From NCBI GenBank assembly GCA_900239685.1, contig OENT01000503.1, forward strand, positions 3,434-67,433: DNA of 64,000 bases. The letters are read 5' to 3'. Shown piece after piece: positions 26,701 to 39,744 of the stretch (position 1 is the first letter of the stretch; each line of letters begins with the position of its first letter). The notes beneath the pieces are model-generated. The model was not told the origin of the DNA. It saw only the letters and a list, made by a program, of their open reading frames with translations, and ran no database searches. The position numbers and the translations under genes are program-made. The DNA comes from Rotaria macrura. Its lineage: Eukaryota > Rotifera > Eurotatoria > Philodinida > Philodinidae.

Positions 26701-28720
26701 CTCATATGTCATGAAACTCCGAATAATCACTATTTACACATTCTACCAGACATTAATTGAAGAACTTGTAGATGATTTATGTGCAGATGGCATATGATTA
26801 CGTACATTGTAAATCATAATCTAGTTGATTGCTTATGTAGTAACATGCTTCAAATCGAGACTATATATTTTTTCAAACCAATCTAGCTGTGACAATTCGA
26901 CAGCACAAGATCTTATAATTATAAAACATGTTCGCACGACAGATAGAAACTACAATTTTCAACAGGACACTTGATCTAACATTATGTTACAGATCAATGT
27001 GTAATATGTTTTGTTGTTGCTATTGGATGTTTAGTATTTTATCAATTTATGTAAAGAATAAAATGAATAAATGCGATATAATCTAACATAGTATCCTTAT
27101 TGAATGTGATTCTGTAATATAGTAGACGTCTTGTTGGCATTTGCAATATATCTGTGATCTACAACAAGTACGCCTTCATAGTTTTTATTAAATATTATGA
27201 AAGTCAAAACTCACAACGAGTATTGATCGATGATGATCGTCGAATAAAAGGCTTTGGCATGATATTTCCGATTTATTTTTTTCCACTTTTAAATTACACC
27301 AAAGAGACTCAAAATAATCAACTAATTAGAAACAAGATTTCTTTTAGCTTCTTTGAGAAGAATAATTGATAGTAATTAAAAACAATGATCGCAAGTACAA
27401 TGCATTAAATTCAGAGACACTCATAGATATACTATGTGCTTATTTTCAGATGACTAAATTTTTTTCACGAGGATCAATCATAAATCGTGCGATTGAATAG
27501 TCAATCCTGTTTCTTAGTGAATATTCATCGTTTTTTGTATTTCTAACGTACGGTTTATTACCTGTGAATGATACTTGAAATAAATCATTCACCTTTCTCG
27601 GCATAAGTAAAATTTGATTATTTTTCTATGATTCGCAGAAATTTCTCGATGGCAATTTTCCTATTTTTGTATACAATTATGTTTTCTATCCAAGCATGAA
27701 TTACAGTTGTTATCGCACAAAATAAGGTACTCTTTACAGGATACTCTCTTTTGTACATAAAAAAAAGAAATTTCTTCTTGGATTTTTTTACTTCAATTGA
27801 AAAGATTTCGATCTTCTATTGAAGAAGATAGTAAGAACAGGATGTCGATTGTTCTTCTAGGACAATCGTTGTTCAAGAATGCTATTCTATTGAGAAAAAA
27901 GAGCTTGCTTAACATTCATATTGAAATGACAAGACACTGTTTACATTCAGCTTATGTACAAAGTTGACCATCTTCGACTAAGAAATTCTATTTCTGATTC
28001 AATGTAATTTTTTTTCTCTTTAATTTTGTCGATTTTCATTTCTTATTGATCATGCATCCTTTCAAAACAAGGTACTTCTTCGTTGGATATGTTTTGATAG
28101 ATGACTGTTTATAAATAAAATAATGTAAGCATGCGTTTTAGTTTCTATTTTATTTTGCAAGAAAAATAATAAAGTGCTTGAGCACTTTCATCGTATTTAT
28201 AAAGTATTCAGTCGCTTGTTTACATTTGATTCTCTAGTTTTCAATTGAGTAAACCTTGTGTTCTTGATAAAATAAAACACGTAACTACCTACACTAAAAA
28301 CATACACTTCATCGATGGTATTGTCTTACAGAGAAGTTGCATCTGAGAAACAAGAGAAAATAACTGTCTTTCTGATAGGATCAAAAGTATGACGAATTAT
28401 GGCTTTAACAGGGATCAAATTAACATGGTATGAAAAAAAAAGCGAAAAAAAAATAAAACTTTCGCGTAATAACGATGAGAAAAAAGGCAAATAGAAGAAA
28501 AAAACGTTCGATTAACATAGATGCACAATAACATCCATTATTATGTTGCAAAGCGAGCGAGAAATAAAGTGACTTGCAATTGTACTACTTCATTTGCCTT
28601 CGAGACGACTTCATTTCCGATTCGCTAGTATCCAATAATAAAAATTTCTTTCGATATTTTTCTATTTGGAGAATTTCTTCTTTCATTTTAGTGAACAAAT
28701 TTAATTGATGAGCGCTAAAA
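20774..28720. other. 8 kb region with no recognisable gene
   Basis: This spans the 5' flank of the ammonium transporter to the start of the next gene. All strands and frames are broken by frequent stops. The longest frames (61-71 codons at 21686, 24819, 25442 and 27154) have AT-driven composition and no family motifs. A small hairpin lies at 26225-26255 (GTACTATTACA and its near complement). No tRNA, long inverted repeat or LTR-like duplication was noticed by eye. It is much longer than the other spacers here, so decayed elements or non-coding RNA genes remain possible. Confidence 0.55.
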
Positions 28721-29756
28721 ATGTTGAAAGTCGAGTATCCGTATCGTGAGAATTCTTCAAATCATCATAACACAGTCAAGGCACCTATTTCATGGGCTGA
28801 AGCAAAAAAGCATTTACATGAAGTTCGTCTTCGACGTCAAAACCAACTAGCAACCAATATTAACGAATGCCATAAATTTCATGAAATTCATAAAAGAACA
28901 TTTAATCGTCAATTTGAATCGAGCTCTATCGAAAAATCTTCTGATATCATATCAATAAATTCAATCAATACGGACTATTCATTACAAACAAAACAATATT
29001 CTATTCCTCGTATTGAATATGCTTCGATGATCTATCGAAAAGCAATACCCTCGTTTGAAACAGAATCATCTTCAGAAATAGAACGTAGTATACCAATCGT
29101 AAAACATTTATCCCGATATTTAATTGAAAAGCCATGTGACATTTCCAAACAGAAAATAAAAAAGTATCATTATAGATTCATTATGAAATTTATTCTCTAA
29201 TTCATCTTGCTATTCTAGCGATCGATCGGTATCACCACCAAGAAAAGATCATCAAAGACGATTCAGTGTTTCGTCAGTTTCATCATTAGATAAACGTGTC
29301 AATAAGGTCTATGAAAAATGGCCAGATTATAATCAAATAAGTGACATTGTTGGCTATCGTATTGAACGTTCAACACAAAAAATAATCACAAATGATTCGA
29401 AAGAACCTCAGCCGTCGAGTAGTCGGGCGCAACGGAAAAGAAGCACAGTAGTTGGATTTCCTGCAGCTTCAAAACAAATAAAAAATGCCATCAGTTTGAA
29501 TCCATTACTAGCACGACGAAAATTATCGAAAACCAAACAAACAATGACAAACGAGGAAACATCAGCTATTGTCGATCAAGCATCTCAACAAATCGAAGAA
29601 GTTGCTACAATTAATCCAGTCAAAGAAATCAAACCCAAACTTCCGAATTTTCTATGTCCATCATCGATTTCATATTCGAATCGAATTCAAACTCGTCAAT
29701 GGTTAATGAAAAATAATTTTTCATCAAACTCTATTCGCACAGTTCCGCTTCTCTAA
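28721..29756 (+). CDS. Unrecognised two-exon protein
   Basis: Two exons in phase, 28721-29163 and 29219-29756, separated by a 55 bp intron (GTATCA...TTCTAG), give 326 residues with a TAA stop. The protein is hydrophilic and rich in Ser, Lys, Arg and Ile, with no signal peptide or membrane segment. The N-terminal part has a basic, probably helical stretch (ISWAEAKKHLHEVRLRRQNQ). The middle is Ser/Arg-rich with many possible phosphorylation sites. The C-terminal third contains LNPLLARRKLSKTKQTMTNE. I recognise no domain. Support comes from the long open frames, the phase-matched intron and non-AT-driven composition. An ATG at 28709 is in another frame and stops after 13 codons, so 28721 is preferred; a non-coding upstream exon is possible. 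Confidence 0.7.
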
Positions 29757-30857
29757 TATCGATAATATTGTTCGTACTGTTTATTTAGCCATTAAAACAG
29801 CTATGTACAATATATAAAACTGTCACATGAACAAAATGCTAAATAATATTCGAAGGAGCAAAAAAAACTACACCGAAATAAAAAAAATATTATTGCACAA
29901 AATAAGAACCTCTCTTGTCCCGCACTAAACTAAGAATGTGCAGTTTCAATCTACTGACCACCGAAATGTCACCGAGCCACAACAAGCGAAAGTCCCTAAC
30001 TATTTAATGCGTTTCCGTCCACTAAATCTAGTTTAATCGAAGTCAACGAGTGCAGTTATTTCGAATATCATTTTGTGACCTGAGACAGTAAAGACTCTAG
30101 AGAACCATTTCTGAGTTATCAGTGTATCTTCGAAAATTGTTTCGAGTTTTCCATGCTATGAATAATATTGAATTGACTGGAGACTAAGGTTTTATCATTT
30201 CAAAACTATTAGTAGAGATACCAGAAGTATCAATGTGTTGTCCTCCTTTAAATTTTAATAGAAAATGTTCAATTTGATTAAAAAACGAAAAGAATTGTAA
30301 CAAATGAAAATTTTTAATGATACTCAAAGGAAAAGAAAAATTCTACTCTACAGTTGAAACACATCAGAATATCTTCTGTCTGAAATAGGAGTGTCAGCGT
30401 GCTCGTTCGATTCCTCATGAATGGAAACGTAGGTGAAATTTCCTTTTTCAATGTTGTATTGATGAACCAAGTCATATGTACATCGTTGCTAATGTTTGCA
30501 TGTGAAAACGCTCGATGTTCCCATTCCTTAGAAAAAAACGCAAAATTGAAACCCGTAGTCAAAAGTCTGACTATACAACAATGAAATCATTTGACTTTTA
30601 GATGACAGCTCTATGCTGATATTCAGACTTAGTACGATCGATTTATAGAAACTAATTTTATTTGCTAACAAGGAAAAAAATCGGTCAGACTGTTAGATGT
30701 TTTCGCTGATGAATTTAATTCGTGCACACCAACCTTTGTATGAAGCTTCGGAATCTAATAGTGTTGTTTTCTCAATGTTGCAGTGAACTCAAATAGGATG
30801 GTATGATCATTCGGTGGCCTACTATCAGTATTTACATGAAACATGCACATCTGTCCA
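29757..30857. other. Convergent intergenic region
   Basis: This lies between the unrecognised forward gene and the reverse F-box gene, so it should hold both 3' ends. Overlapping frames near 30314-30584 on both strands have no recognisable content. Nothing else was seen. Confidence 0.5.
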
Positions 30858-32023
30858 TTATACTAGCATCGTTACAAGTTTTCTTGGTGTTATCGGTATT
30901 GATGAGGACAATAGTGATTCATATGGACATGAATGATCAGTATCCTTGAAAAAAAATTTCAAATAAAGAAGGAAAAAAATAAAATGAAACGAACCTGCCA
31001 AAAAAAACACTTGCATAGTTGACATTGGTGTATCATTTCAGCGTAAATTTCACGAAGACCATATTGTCGTTTTAATTTAAAATAAGTCGTTTTCCAATCG
31101 ACATTATTTGTATCAATATCATCTTGTTGTTTTCGCATTAGGCCAAGAATTTTTTCTCCTAGCTTAGAATTATTACTATTTTGTGTATCACCACCAAAAT
31201 GATAAAGACATAGTTGACGCCAAATAAGCAATTCTTGGGATACCTGATATAGATTTGAATTAATCATTCCGACATTAACTATATCGGTGCCGTTATCTAG
31301 ACGTCGTATAACTTCTCGTTGCATTTCAACTGGAAGATAATTGAATGTTAATTTACTGTTATCCTCATTCGTTCTAATCATATTCGATTGCACTTGTTTT
31401 ATTGTCTCTTGCATGCGTGTTAACATTTTAATATGTCGTTGCCATAGCTGTGCTGAACCAATATAATAATAAAAGGGATATGCAGATTTGATTGAATTAT
31501 GAAATTGTGTAACAATTCGTTGCATCAAAGATATGTTGTCTCCTGTTTTAAGAACTAAATAAATAAGTTCGAATCGAAGAAGAATAACAATAGATTGGTT
31601 TATTCAAGCCATACCCATATCAATCATACGGTCAATAACTTGAAATAGTGAACGTTGAGCATTACCACTTAATTCTCCTAATTTCTCCTTGAATAAGATT
31701 TGTACAACCTTGATTTCAGAAAAAAATTTTATACGACATTCTATTATAACCAAATAATCTTAATCTTACTTTAGCAATATAATTAAAACGTCGAATATTA
31801 CTAACTGAATTAGCTATTTCAAGGGCATTGAATACGTCCGATAAACTTGAATTTAATTTGATTGACTAAATCAAGGACAAACGATTTAAAGAAAACAAAA
31901 CAAAGAAATACCAAAACTTACTGAGCTCGATAATGAAATTCGTCTTGGTCGTTCCCATGAGCCGATATCAGTTTTTGTCCATTGTTCACCGTAGGCACGC
32001 CAATCTCTTCCAATAAATGGCAT
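30858..32023 (-). CDS. F-box protein of the FBXO25/FBXO32 (atrogin-1) family
   Basis: Substrate-recognition subunit of an SCF (Skp1-Cul1-F-box) ubiquitin ligase. Five exons in phase: 32023-31922, 31865-31770, 31708-31615, 31542-30995 and 30944-30858, 308 residues against about 355-360 in vertebrates. The start is well supported because MPFIGRDWRAYGEQWTKTD matches the family N-terminus. Exons 2-3 give the helical segment before the F-box (LEIANSVSNIRRFNYIAK, QRSLFQVIDRMID). The F-box runs from about residue 165 to 213 (LPVEMQREVIRRLDNGTDIV, then LLIWRQLCLYHF). The C-terminus has CQLCKCFFWQ and DTDHSCPYES, matching the conserved Cys/His tail LCKHC...DHPC, and ends with ITPRKLVTMLV. The last large exon uses donor GTTCGT. 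FBXO32 drives muscle atrophy in vertebrates; the rotifer role is unknown. Confidence 0.93.
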
Positions 32024-33156
32024 CTCTTCCTGTTTTTTTGTTATGCTAATATTCTATGGTATCGATTAACAAAAATAATAAATAAGATCCGATGATATTT
32101 CACTACTTAGGTAATCAACAAAATAAGGCAATAGAATGTGATCAGACTATAACATAAGTTTGATTTTGAAATGAAGGTCGAATTAAACAACTGGCTTTGC
32201 CTATTCTTTCTTCCTTTTTTCGTTGAGTATTCGTATGTTATATATGTATGTATGCATGTACGTATGTACGAGTGTGTAGGCTGATATTAGAGCTCAGGAC
32301 AAAAAAAATGAGAAGAAGACGAATAGACGAAAAGAGCATAGATTGTCTTCGCACACGAGTTTCGCTCGTGTTCTTGCCCGTATGATCGACGCCATTCATA
32401 CAAATAGAGCAAAAAAGATCCGAAGAAAAAACGACTGAGAACGACAACATAAAACTAAGAGAACAAGACTTAGTCTTGAGAGAGTCACCCGACGATTCTT
32501 GTTCTTAAAATAAATCTAGCTGATAAGTATCGATCATGAATTAAAGAAAGAAAGAAATGAATGATGAATATATTTAGCTTGCTATTTCATTAACATAAAA
32601 TGTCATTCGATAATTATGGACCTAAAACGATAAAGCGCAACTTGTAATCAAGGTTATTTGTTTTTATTTCATTTTCTTCTCACTGGGTATTCTACTAAAG
32701 ACTGAGACAAAAGAAGAGAAAGCTCATGCACTGTGGAAATGATGCATTGAATCAATGGAGATCACGCGCGCAATTTTTTTTCCATACTCAACATCACCAA
32801 TAAAACTCATGGACGACTGGCACATCGAATAAGCTCATAGCTAGTGGAGAGAACGTGTAAGAAAAGAAGAGAGATCTCATTACGCATGCGCTCACTAGTC
32901 TATTTTCTGTTGCATCCCACTTTTTTTTCCTTCGAACTAAACAGACTCGTCAAAGTCTGGAGGTGAACGAACGGACGAAGGAAAAATGAAGAACAACGCG
33001 AACAGAAAGAAAAAAAATACTAGAGAATAGAACTAGGCATGGCAAATATATGTGATACATTTGTTTCGATCAGATGACAACGTTGTTTTTGAACCTTGAT
33101 ACTGTATTTTCGATTAAAATAATATTTATTCAGAATTTTTTTATTTTCATAAACAA
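32024..33156. other. Spacer between F-box and Old Yellow Enzyme genes
   Basis: This is the 5' flank of the F-box gene and the 3' flank of the Old Yellow Enzyme gene. A short hairpin ACACGAG/CTCGTGT lies near 32352-32370. The rest is GA/CT-rich simple sequence. The 70-codon reverse frame at 32238-32450 is not convincing. No further feature was seen. Confidence 0.5.
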
Positions 33157-34404
33157 CTAATGAAATCCTTTATTTGACACGAACTGTTGCAATTCAAATG
33201 TTGGATAATCCGTATAGCCTTCTGATCCACCGCCGTAGAGACCTCGCATATTTAAGTTCGTGTTTAATTCTTGTCTATTAATCAAGCGTTGAGCTAGATC
33301 TGGATTTGAAATATACAAACGGCCAAAGACGATGGCGTCAGCCATACCAGATTCTAATGTTTTGGCACCTTCTTCATTGTTATAGTCTGTATTGACAAAA
33401 AGTGCTGTATGATTAGCATTAATCAAGTTTCTCCATTGAAATATATCGATAGATGTGCCACGTTTCACTGGATCTCCAAGAGCCCAATATCGTGCCAATT
33501 GTATATATGCAATGCGGCGTTTATTCAATTCTTTGATAAGGTATCCAAACGTGTCAGCTGTGTCTTGTTCGTTCATGCCTATATCATTATAACCTCCACC
33601 TGGTGAAAGTTTTATACCAACACGATCAGAGCCATAAACACGAGATAGTTCATCAATGATACGTAATGGAAATCGACAACGATTTTCAATTGATCCTCCC
33701 CATTCATCGGGTCGCTGATTCGTTGTGTTGTCAATAAATTGATGAGGTAAATAACCGTTTGCACTAATAGATCAAATGTGTACACATACATATAAATATT
33801 GTTTCTCAAGAAAAACTACATGATTTACTTTACCAATGTAATTCAACTCCATCGAACCCAGCTTTTTGAGCTCCTTCAGCAGCGTTCTTATACAAGGTTA
33901 CATAATGTGTAGGATCTTTGATGGCTTCAGGTACAACATATCCAGGCGCGCCTGGTAGTTGTCGAAATTTACCACCTTTAGCTGCTATAGCCGATGGTCC
34001 AACGTTTGGTCGACCATTTTGAAGAAGTGGATGAGCTACTCGGCCAACATGCCACAATTGAGCATACATTAAGCCTTGGCGACTATGCACACTATCAACG
34101 ACTTTTTTCCAGCCAGATACTTGTTCCTTTGTGTAGATACCGGCTATTGATTGAAATAAAAACAAATCATCCTATAACAACGATGAACATGATTGATATA
34201 CTCACGTGCTTTACTCCATTCAGAACCTATTTCTTCGATCAGTATACCTTCGGTAAGAATCAGACCAGCACCAGCTCTTTGTGTATAATATTCTACTTGT
34301 GCTGAATCGGGAACACGATTTCGATCACGTGTTAATGATGCCATAATTACCCGATTTTTCAAAAGGAACGGACCAAGTTTTAACGGTGTTGCATATGACG
34401 ACAT
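33157..34404 (-). CDS. Old Yellow Enzyme family NAD(P)H:flavin oxidoreductase
   Basis: FMN-dependent ene-reductase of the OYE/12-oxophytodienoate reductase family, which reduces activated C=C bonds with NAD(P)H. Three exons in phase, 34404-34206, 34143-33834 and 33763-33157, give 371 residues, the usual length. Visible family marks are LKLGPFLLKNRVIMASLTRD at the N-terminus, APGIYTKEQVSGWKKVVD, AQLWHVGRVAHP, the catalytic segment GVELHCANGYLPHQF with the His/Asn pair H169/N172 and Tyr Y174, and DEWGGSIENRCRF. Near the C-terminus are FGRLYISNPDLAQRLI and YTDYPTFE. The HxxN pair places it with classical OYE and plant OPR enzymes. Vertebrates lack this family and it is patchy in animals, so transfer from bacteria, fungi or plants is a fair hypothesis. 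The two short introns show it is at home in the genome. Confidence 0.94.
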
Positions 34405-37333
34405 GTCTATACTGTGAATTGTAATTATGACGGAAATACTGTTTTTTTGCTACTCTATAAGAAAAAAAAACTTCAGCGTAACCTTCATGTGTTTCATACT
34501 GTGCATTCCTACCATGTGCAAGTAATAATAAACATACAAAACTCAAAAATCACATTTTCTTTTCATCTACGCTTCATTGATCACGATTGTTTGTAGTGCA
34601 CATACTAAGGTTCACTCATGCTTCGGTTAATCTTACATTTATTTTCGTGAAAACATAGATTCTGTTAGTATGCGTTGATTTATAATTATCAACGAAAAAT
34701 GATGGGATGAGGAAACTTATCGTTTTCTTCAATTTTAATAATTTGTCTGCTTTTTGCTAATTCAATTAATCTGTGATTCGAATATCAGATTAAATTTCAT
34801 TAGTAACTGAGTTACCTGTACATCAGAATTTGGGGCATAAGATGTCAAAGTATGTTTCTGATCTCAAGCATATTCTTCTCTTTTTTGATTCGTTCATTTT
34901 CGATTGTGTAACAATATGTATCTAAGTGTAGTAAAGAAAAGAATCGTGTCGAGGTCGTTCATACATATAGTTGTATTGCATGTATGCAAAAATGGAAAAC
35001 AAAAGTTAGATGAAAGAAGAGAATGATTAAAAGAAAACGTAAAGAGAGTAAAAAAAGCCCTCCAAATAATGATCAATAGAAAACTGTGGATGAAACTCGA
35101 CATATTTTCCTAGTTTGGTACGGAAATGAAATAAAAACTCTTATTGGTTAACAGAATAGTATATTGAGTAGACTTAGTCGGGTTTACGAAAAAAAAATAC
35201 AACAAACCATTGACATAATGTACCCAACCCAACGCCCAATGAAAATATCGTATGGGTATTCTCATACTAAATCCAGAAGATGTCATTGTGTACAAATGTG
35301 GGTCACAGGCGATGAGAAGTAGCATCGATCAATAACGCTCAAGAAATAAATTTCTATCTTTTCACACAATATTAAATTGTCCCCTTTTGTAATTCTGTGA
35401 TGCATGGCAAATATTAAGAATAGACGAACCAAACGTCTAGATCTACTTGATCGTTTTTTCATTTCAAATTTGTGCCCATGAACATCAAATTATTCACTCA
35501 TTCTATCAATAGCACATTATATTACATCGAATAGATGAACATGAGTGAGCATTTAAATATGAGTTTTGTTCGAATTCCGATTCGAAAATGATATCAATAA
35601 CGGTTTTATTTTTTCCTTAATGGATACTAGTCTGTTAAGTATTTTGTTCGTCGTCGAACCAAATGAATTCGTTTGAATAGATTTCTGATTACAACTACTA
35701 GAATGTTTTTCGATATCTTTGAACTCGGAAAAATCGAACTTTTTGAATGTTTTTTAAAAAAACCCTAACCTCTTTGTATTGGATCTTCTGAAATTCAACT
35801 TACCTTTGTCAAACGAATGTATATGAAATGCATAAAATGTATAAATGGATTTTAGAGTTAGATGAGTAATTGAATTCTTTCGAAATGCAACCAATTCAAG
35901 TAAATCAAATACGTTCGATTGAAAACTTCTTCATTTTTAATGCAACTACTAAACGCTTATTGAAAAAGATGTCATTTTAATATGATGATACTCTACCGAC
36001 AGTGTTTTCATTTCGATCACTATTTGCTTTATTTTTTTGGCTCATAACTAAAGAGATGTGCAGTTAATTAGAAGTGCACCAATTGTGCTTGCGTATGTGT
36101 GTGCATAGATATGATTGAAGGTATCTGATACGCATAAACATGAACTGTTCTCTGCACATGAAAACTTAGTTTAGCAAATGGGCAAGAGTTGAAAACTACA
36201 AAAAGATATAGCTACATGCAAAAGGAAGAAGAGATTCATATGTTTGTTATGTGTTTGTTTGACGTAAAAAACTATACAAAAAGAAGATAGTATCAGTCAT
36301 ATTTCTTTGAAAAACTAATAAGAGTGGAAATAACCTATTGTGAAAGATTATTATTAGTGTTTATTTCCTTGTCTTATTTTGAATATCTATCTTTCTCTTG
36401 AGGTTTTGAAAGCTTGTTACAAAGTAGCTCCTATTATAAATGAGCGGATATTCTTATTTTATTGAGAATGAGAACAGGTTCCAGAAAACAAAAAGAAACA
36501 AGATTTTCATTCTAGACAGTGTCCAATATGGAAAATAAAACATTTGACTGACTCCAAGTCACATATCAGTTGACTAAAACGGGATTCAAGAAAACCGGCT
36601 ATCAGTAACAAATTCTAAATTCAACGATTCAGAAGAAATAGCGCTCATAAACTTGAAATCCTATTCAAATTTTATTTCATTGGCGAAGGTCTGTTGAATG
36701 AGTATGCTATATCATCTCCATTGATCGACAGAGTGAAACTGCGTGCTCTAATGATCAATCCATAAGTTTATATAATGTTGACATTTGCATTTCTTGTCCA
36801 AGGCCAATACCATTGACTACCCTTAGTATCCATTGATAGATGAGTTGAATATTTGAAAGTGACATATTCCAATAGGAACTTTTTCATGATCAATCATATT
36901 TCTGTAAACGATAACATCCTAGCAACAATTCAATTTCGTAAGTATAAACATTGCAATGTTTAGGAACGATGAGACAAAGTGTTTAGGGACAATTCTATCT
37001 TTTTCTGCTTGCTGTTTATCCTTGAATTTTATCTTGCGTACTATGATATTTTAAGAATTTCTGTATACTACTGAAATACAATGATAAAAGTTTATGTATG
37101 TTCTAAAGATGATATTTAAGCAGGTCGTCTGTTATCATTTTCGAATGAAAAAGAAATTGTAAAAATGTGATAAGATGAATGTATAGTAACTGCATGTTTA
37201 TTTATATTTTCTTTCACAGCTAACAAAAAGTGCTATCAACCGCATTATTAATATTGTTCAAAATAATAACATGACAAAATAATAATAATAATAATAAATA
37301 GAGATCTCAAGCTAAGAGAATGTTTGTTTTATA
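34405..37333. other. 2.9 kb intergenic region
   Basis: This lies between the 5' end of the Old Yellow Enzyme gene and the 3' end of the ABHD14-type gene. It contains an AAT trinucleotide run at 37278-37299. Reverse frames at 34894-35103 and 35110-35325 are about 70 codons, low in information and without motifs. No gene is supported. Confidence 0.5.
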
Positions 37334-39565
37334 TCATTTATGAGTATCTTGCTGTTTTTCGTTCATTGATGAGTTATCGGTTATGTTTTTCCGACTATTT
37401 TCTTCTTTATCGTCTGATGTTACTGGAGATAAAGATTCATGGTTAGTCATTGGTTCTGAACGTTTTTTATATTGTTCCAAATAAATGGGGCGATAAACAC
37501 TGTAGAGAAATTGTCGAAGACCGTTATGAAATTCTAGTGGTTGTTGAACGTAACAAGCATGCGAAGAATTTTTTATTATTAACTCTTCACTTGACGGAAT
37601 CTGTTTGAGAGTATCGACTGCCGATTGAAATTTTGTGTCATTTTCACCATGAACAATCAATGTTCGAACCTTTCGAAATAGAATATGTTACTAAGACTTT
37701 TTTCCGAAGCAAACAAGTTTAACATACTCGAACTTGTTTATAATTATCTGCGCTTAATTTATTTGTCCCAACTGGAGCTATGGGTATAAAAGCACGTATA
37801 GAATGTTGTTTACTAGAAAATTGTAGAAGATAAGGTAAAGAAAAACGACCACTCATAGATGGACTAATTATAGCTAGATTTGAAAGACGAAGTGAGCGTA
37901 TGAATCTTGTCAACCACATAGCAGTTTCTGAATCATGAATAACTGGTAATGAGCTATTTCCGTAACCTAATGTAAGAGAAATGAAACTTGCAACAGTACA
38001 TATTTTCGAAAACATTAATTTACCGGGTAAATCAATAGCATATGCTTGATATCCCCAGCTAGCTAAATATTGCAACGTACCTAAAATGAATCATTTCAAA
38101 ACAATATAAATAATATTATTATGAATAATTAGTACCAATATTCTCCCATGTCTTAGAAGAAAATAATTGACCGTGAAGTAGGAGTATTTTAAAAACGCTT
38201 TCACCAGCTTCACGAACAAGAACATGTTGATCCTAAATATAGACAAGAATTTTGTGGGAGTTATTATTTTTTTCTTTTATCATAAACTATTTCAATATGA
38301 TGAGAATCCAGACAATGCAGATCCAATCGTCTAGTAATTTAGAAATAGTAGATTTTCTTCTGATTCTTTTCATATTAATGATGTCCTATAACGTGAATGT
38401 TAAATAAAATATTCGTGAGTACAATGCGTACAACTGTTTGATGATTTAATTGCAACTTGTGCATTTTCTAGAGTATTTTTTTATTTTAAAATCAAGAAAC
38501 TTTTGTTTTCATTGCGGTTCATTGTCAATAGAATTTCATGTACTCTCTTGGTACAAGTGTAAGAAAAAAGCATAACGAAGGATAGGAGAAAGAAAAAAAA
38601 ATAAGACGAAGTACTGTGGAAATGAAAAAGAACGAACATGTAATACAATAAGAAAACATTTACAAGAAAATACTTATTTAAAATTGCATGAAAAAATACT
38701 TCATTCGATAAAATTCATTTGTTTTACTTTGTCTTACTCAGAGAATAATAAAGACATAATTGAGGACAGTCAATTAATGAATTTTTTAATCATTCTAAAT
38801 CTCTAATTTTGCCTCAATTATTTCATTGACAACTATCTCAAGGATCTGTCATTTCTGTGTCGATTCAAGTTCATAAAAAAAAAGATAAGCAATGGTTGAA
38901 CAATCGCGACGTCCTGCAGCTATGCGTGAAACAAGATGTCTATTAATTAGGGAGTTGTTATCGAGCTTGTTGAAAAAGAAAGTATGTATTTCATTTTGTT
39001 TATGTATACATAGCATAGAACGCGATGAGGTATAAAAAATTGTTTCTTTGTTTATCAGAAAGCATTGAAAAAAGCATATGGATAGTAGCAGTATGTAAAA
39101 CAAGGTCAAGATTTATCTTACTTATTTAAATGTAACCATTAGAGCATTTCATTTATTAGACATTAATATAGAAGGAAAATAAATGAAGCTCAGAAATTTT
39201 TACATACTTAATTTTATTGTCTTGATTGATCGTTCAATCAAAACGTCCTTCGATAGAATTATCTTTCTTACTTGTTCGTGATTCGTTGCTATCATATAAG
39301 TTCGAATGCGTACTTTGGGTAGATCTACTCTTCCATCATTTGCATATAATATTGCTGGTTTACTATTCGATTTCACATCAGCTTTGATACGACTCAATGC
39401 ATCATCAGAATCATGCTTCGATATACCGTTTGCAAGGCTATCATCAGATAGTTCGTAATTATTTAGATTTTGATGATATGAAATAAAATTAAGTGTTACA
39501 ACAATGACACCAAATGCCAAGATTCCCGCAATGATTAATTTAAAAAATGTAGATCTTACTATCAT
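37334..39565 (-). CDS. Membrane-anchored alpha/beta hydrolase, ABHD14 family
   Basis: Serine hydrolase-fold protein like vertebrate ABHD14A/B; ABHD14B has been described as a lysine deacetylase acting with CoA, while ABHD14A is poorly known. Five exons in phase: 39565-39314, 38232-38136, 38080-38024, 37966-37728 and 37669-37334, 326 residues. Residues 8-28 form a hydrophobic anchor (FFKLIIAGILAFGVIVVTLN), as in ABHD14A, suggesting a type II membrane protein. The hydrolase part shows ILLLHGQLFSSKTWENIGTL, YQAYAIDLPGYGNS, nucleophile S172 in SPSMSG, acid D226 in HGEND and H252 in SSHACY, so the triad is intact. The C-terminus carries an extra hydrophilic tail of about 50 residues absent from the human proteins. 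The first-exon donor (CCCAAA, then GTACGC) is inferred from phase and alignment; reading through would give a 121-residue protein. Confidence 0.9.
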
Positions 39566-39744
39566 GGTTTTTTTTTTATTTGTCTGAAAGAGAAAATAAT
39601 AGATGATAATTCAGGAGGGTTCTTATCTTTCTTTTACATTGTGTTTCCTTTTCTTTTTCTTATAATTCTTGTTGGCTCAGTATACAAAAAGACGAACACG
39701 ACATTTTTATTTAAACAAATACAAGAAAAACAAATCAAGAAAGT
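39566..39744. promoter_or_regulatory. Short bidirectional intergenic region
   Basis: Only 179 bp separate the start codons of the reverse ABHD14-type gene and the forward LIM gene, so both promoters and 5' UTRs must share this DNA or overlap the neighbour. It is T- and A-rich with a TTTTC tract. No specific binding site can be claimed. Confidence 0.4.

Noticed and set aside
30700-30730. CTGATGA words as possible hammerhead ribozyme cores (also near 57672)
   Set aside because: No GAAA partner box at suitable spacing and no flanking stems.
35760-35775. Telomere-like word ACCCTAACC
   Set aside because: A single occurrence with no tandem array, so not a telomere or interstitial telomeric block.
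39200-39313. Read-through of the first ABHD14-type exon to a stop, giving a separate 121-residue protein
   Set aside because: The GTACGC donor at 39313 joins in phase to the next exon and rebuilds the family N-terminus, so a separate gene is unnecessary.
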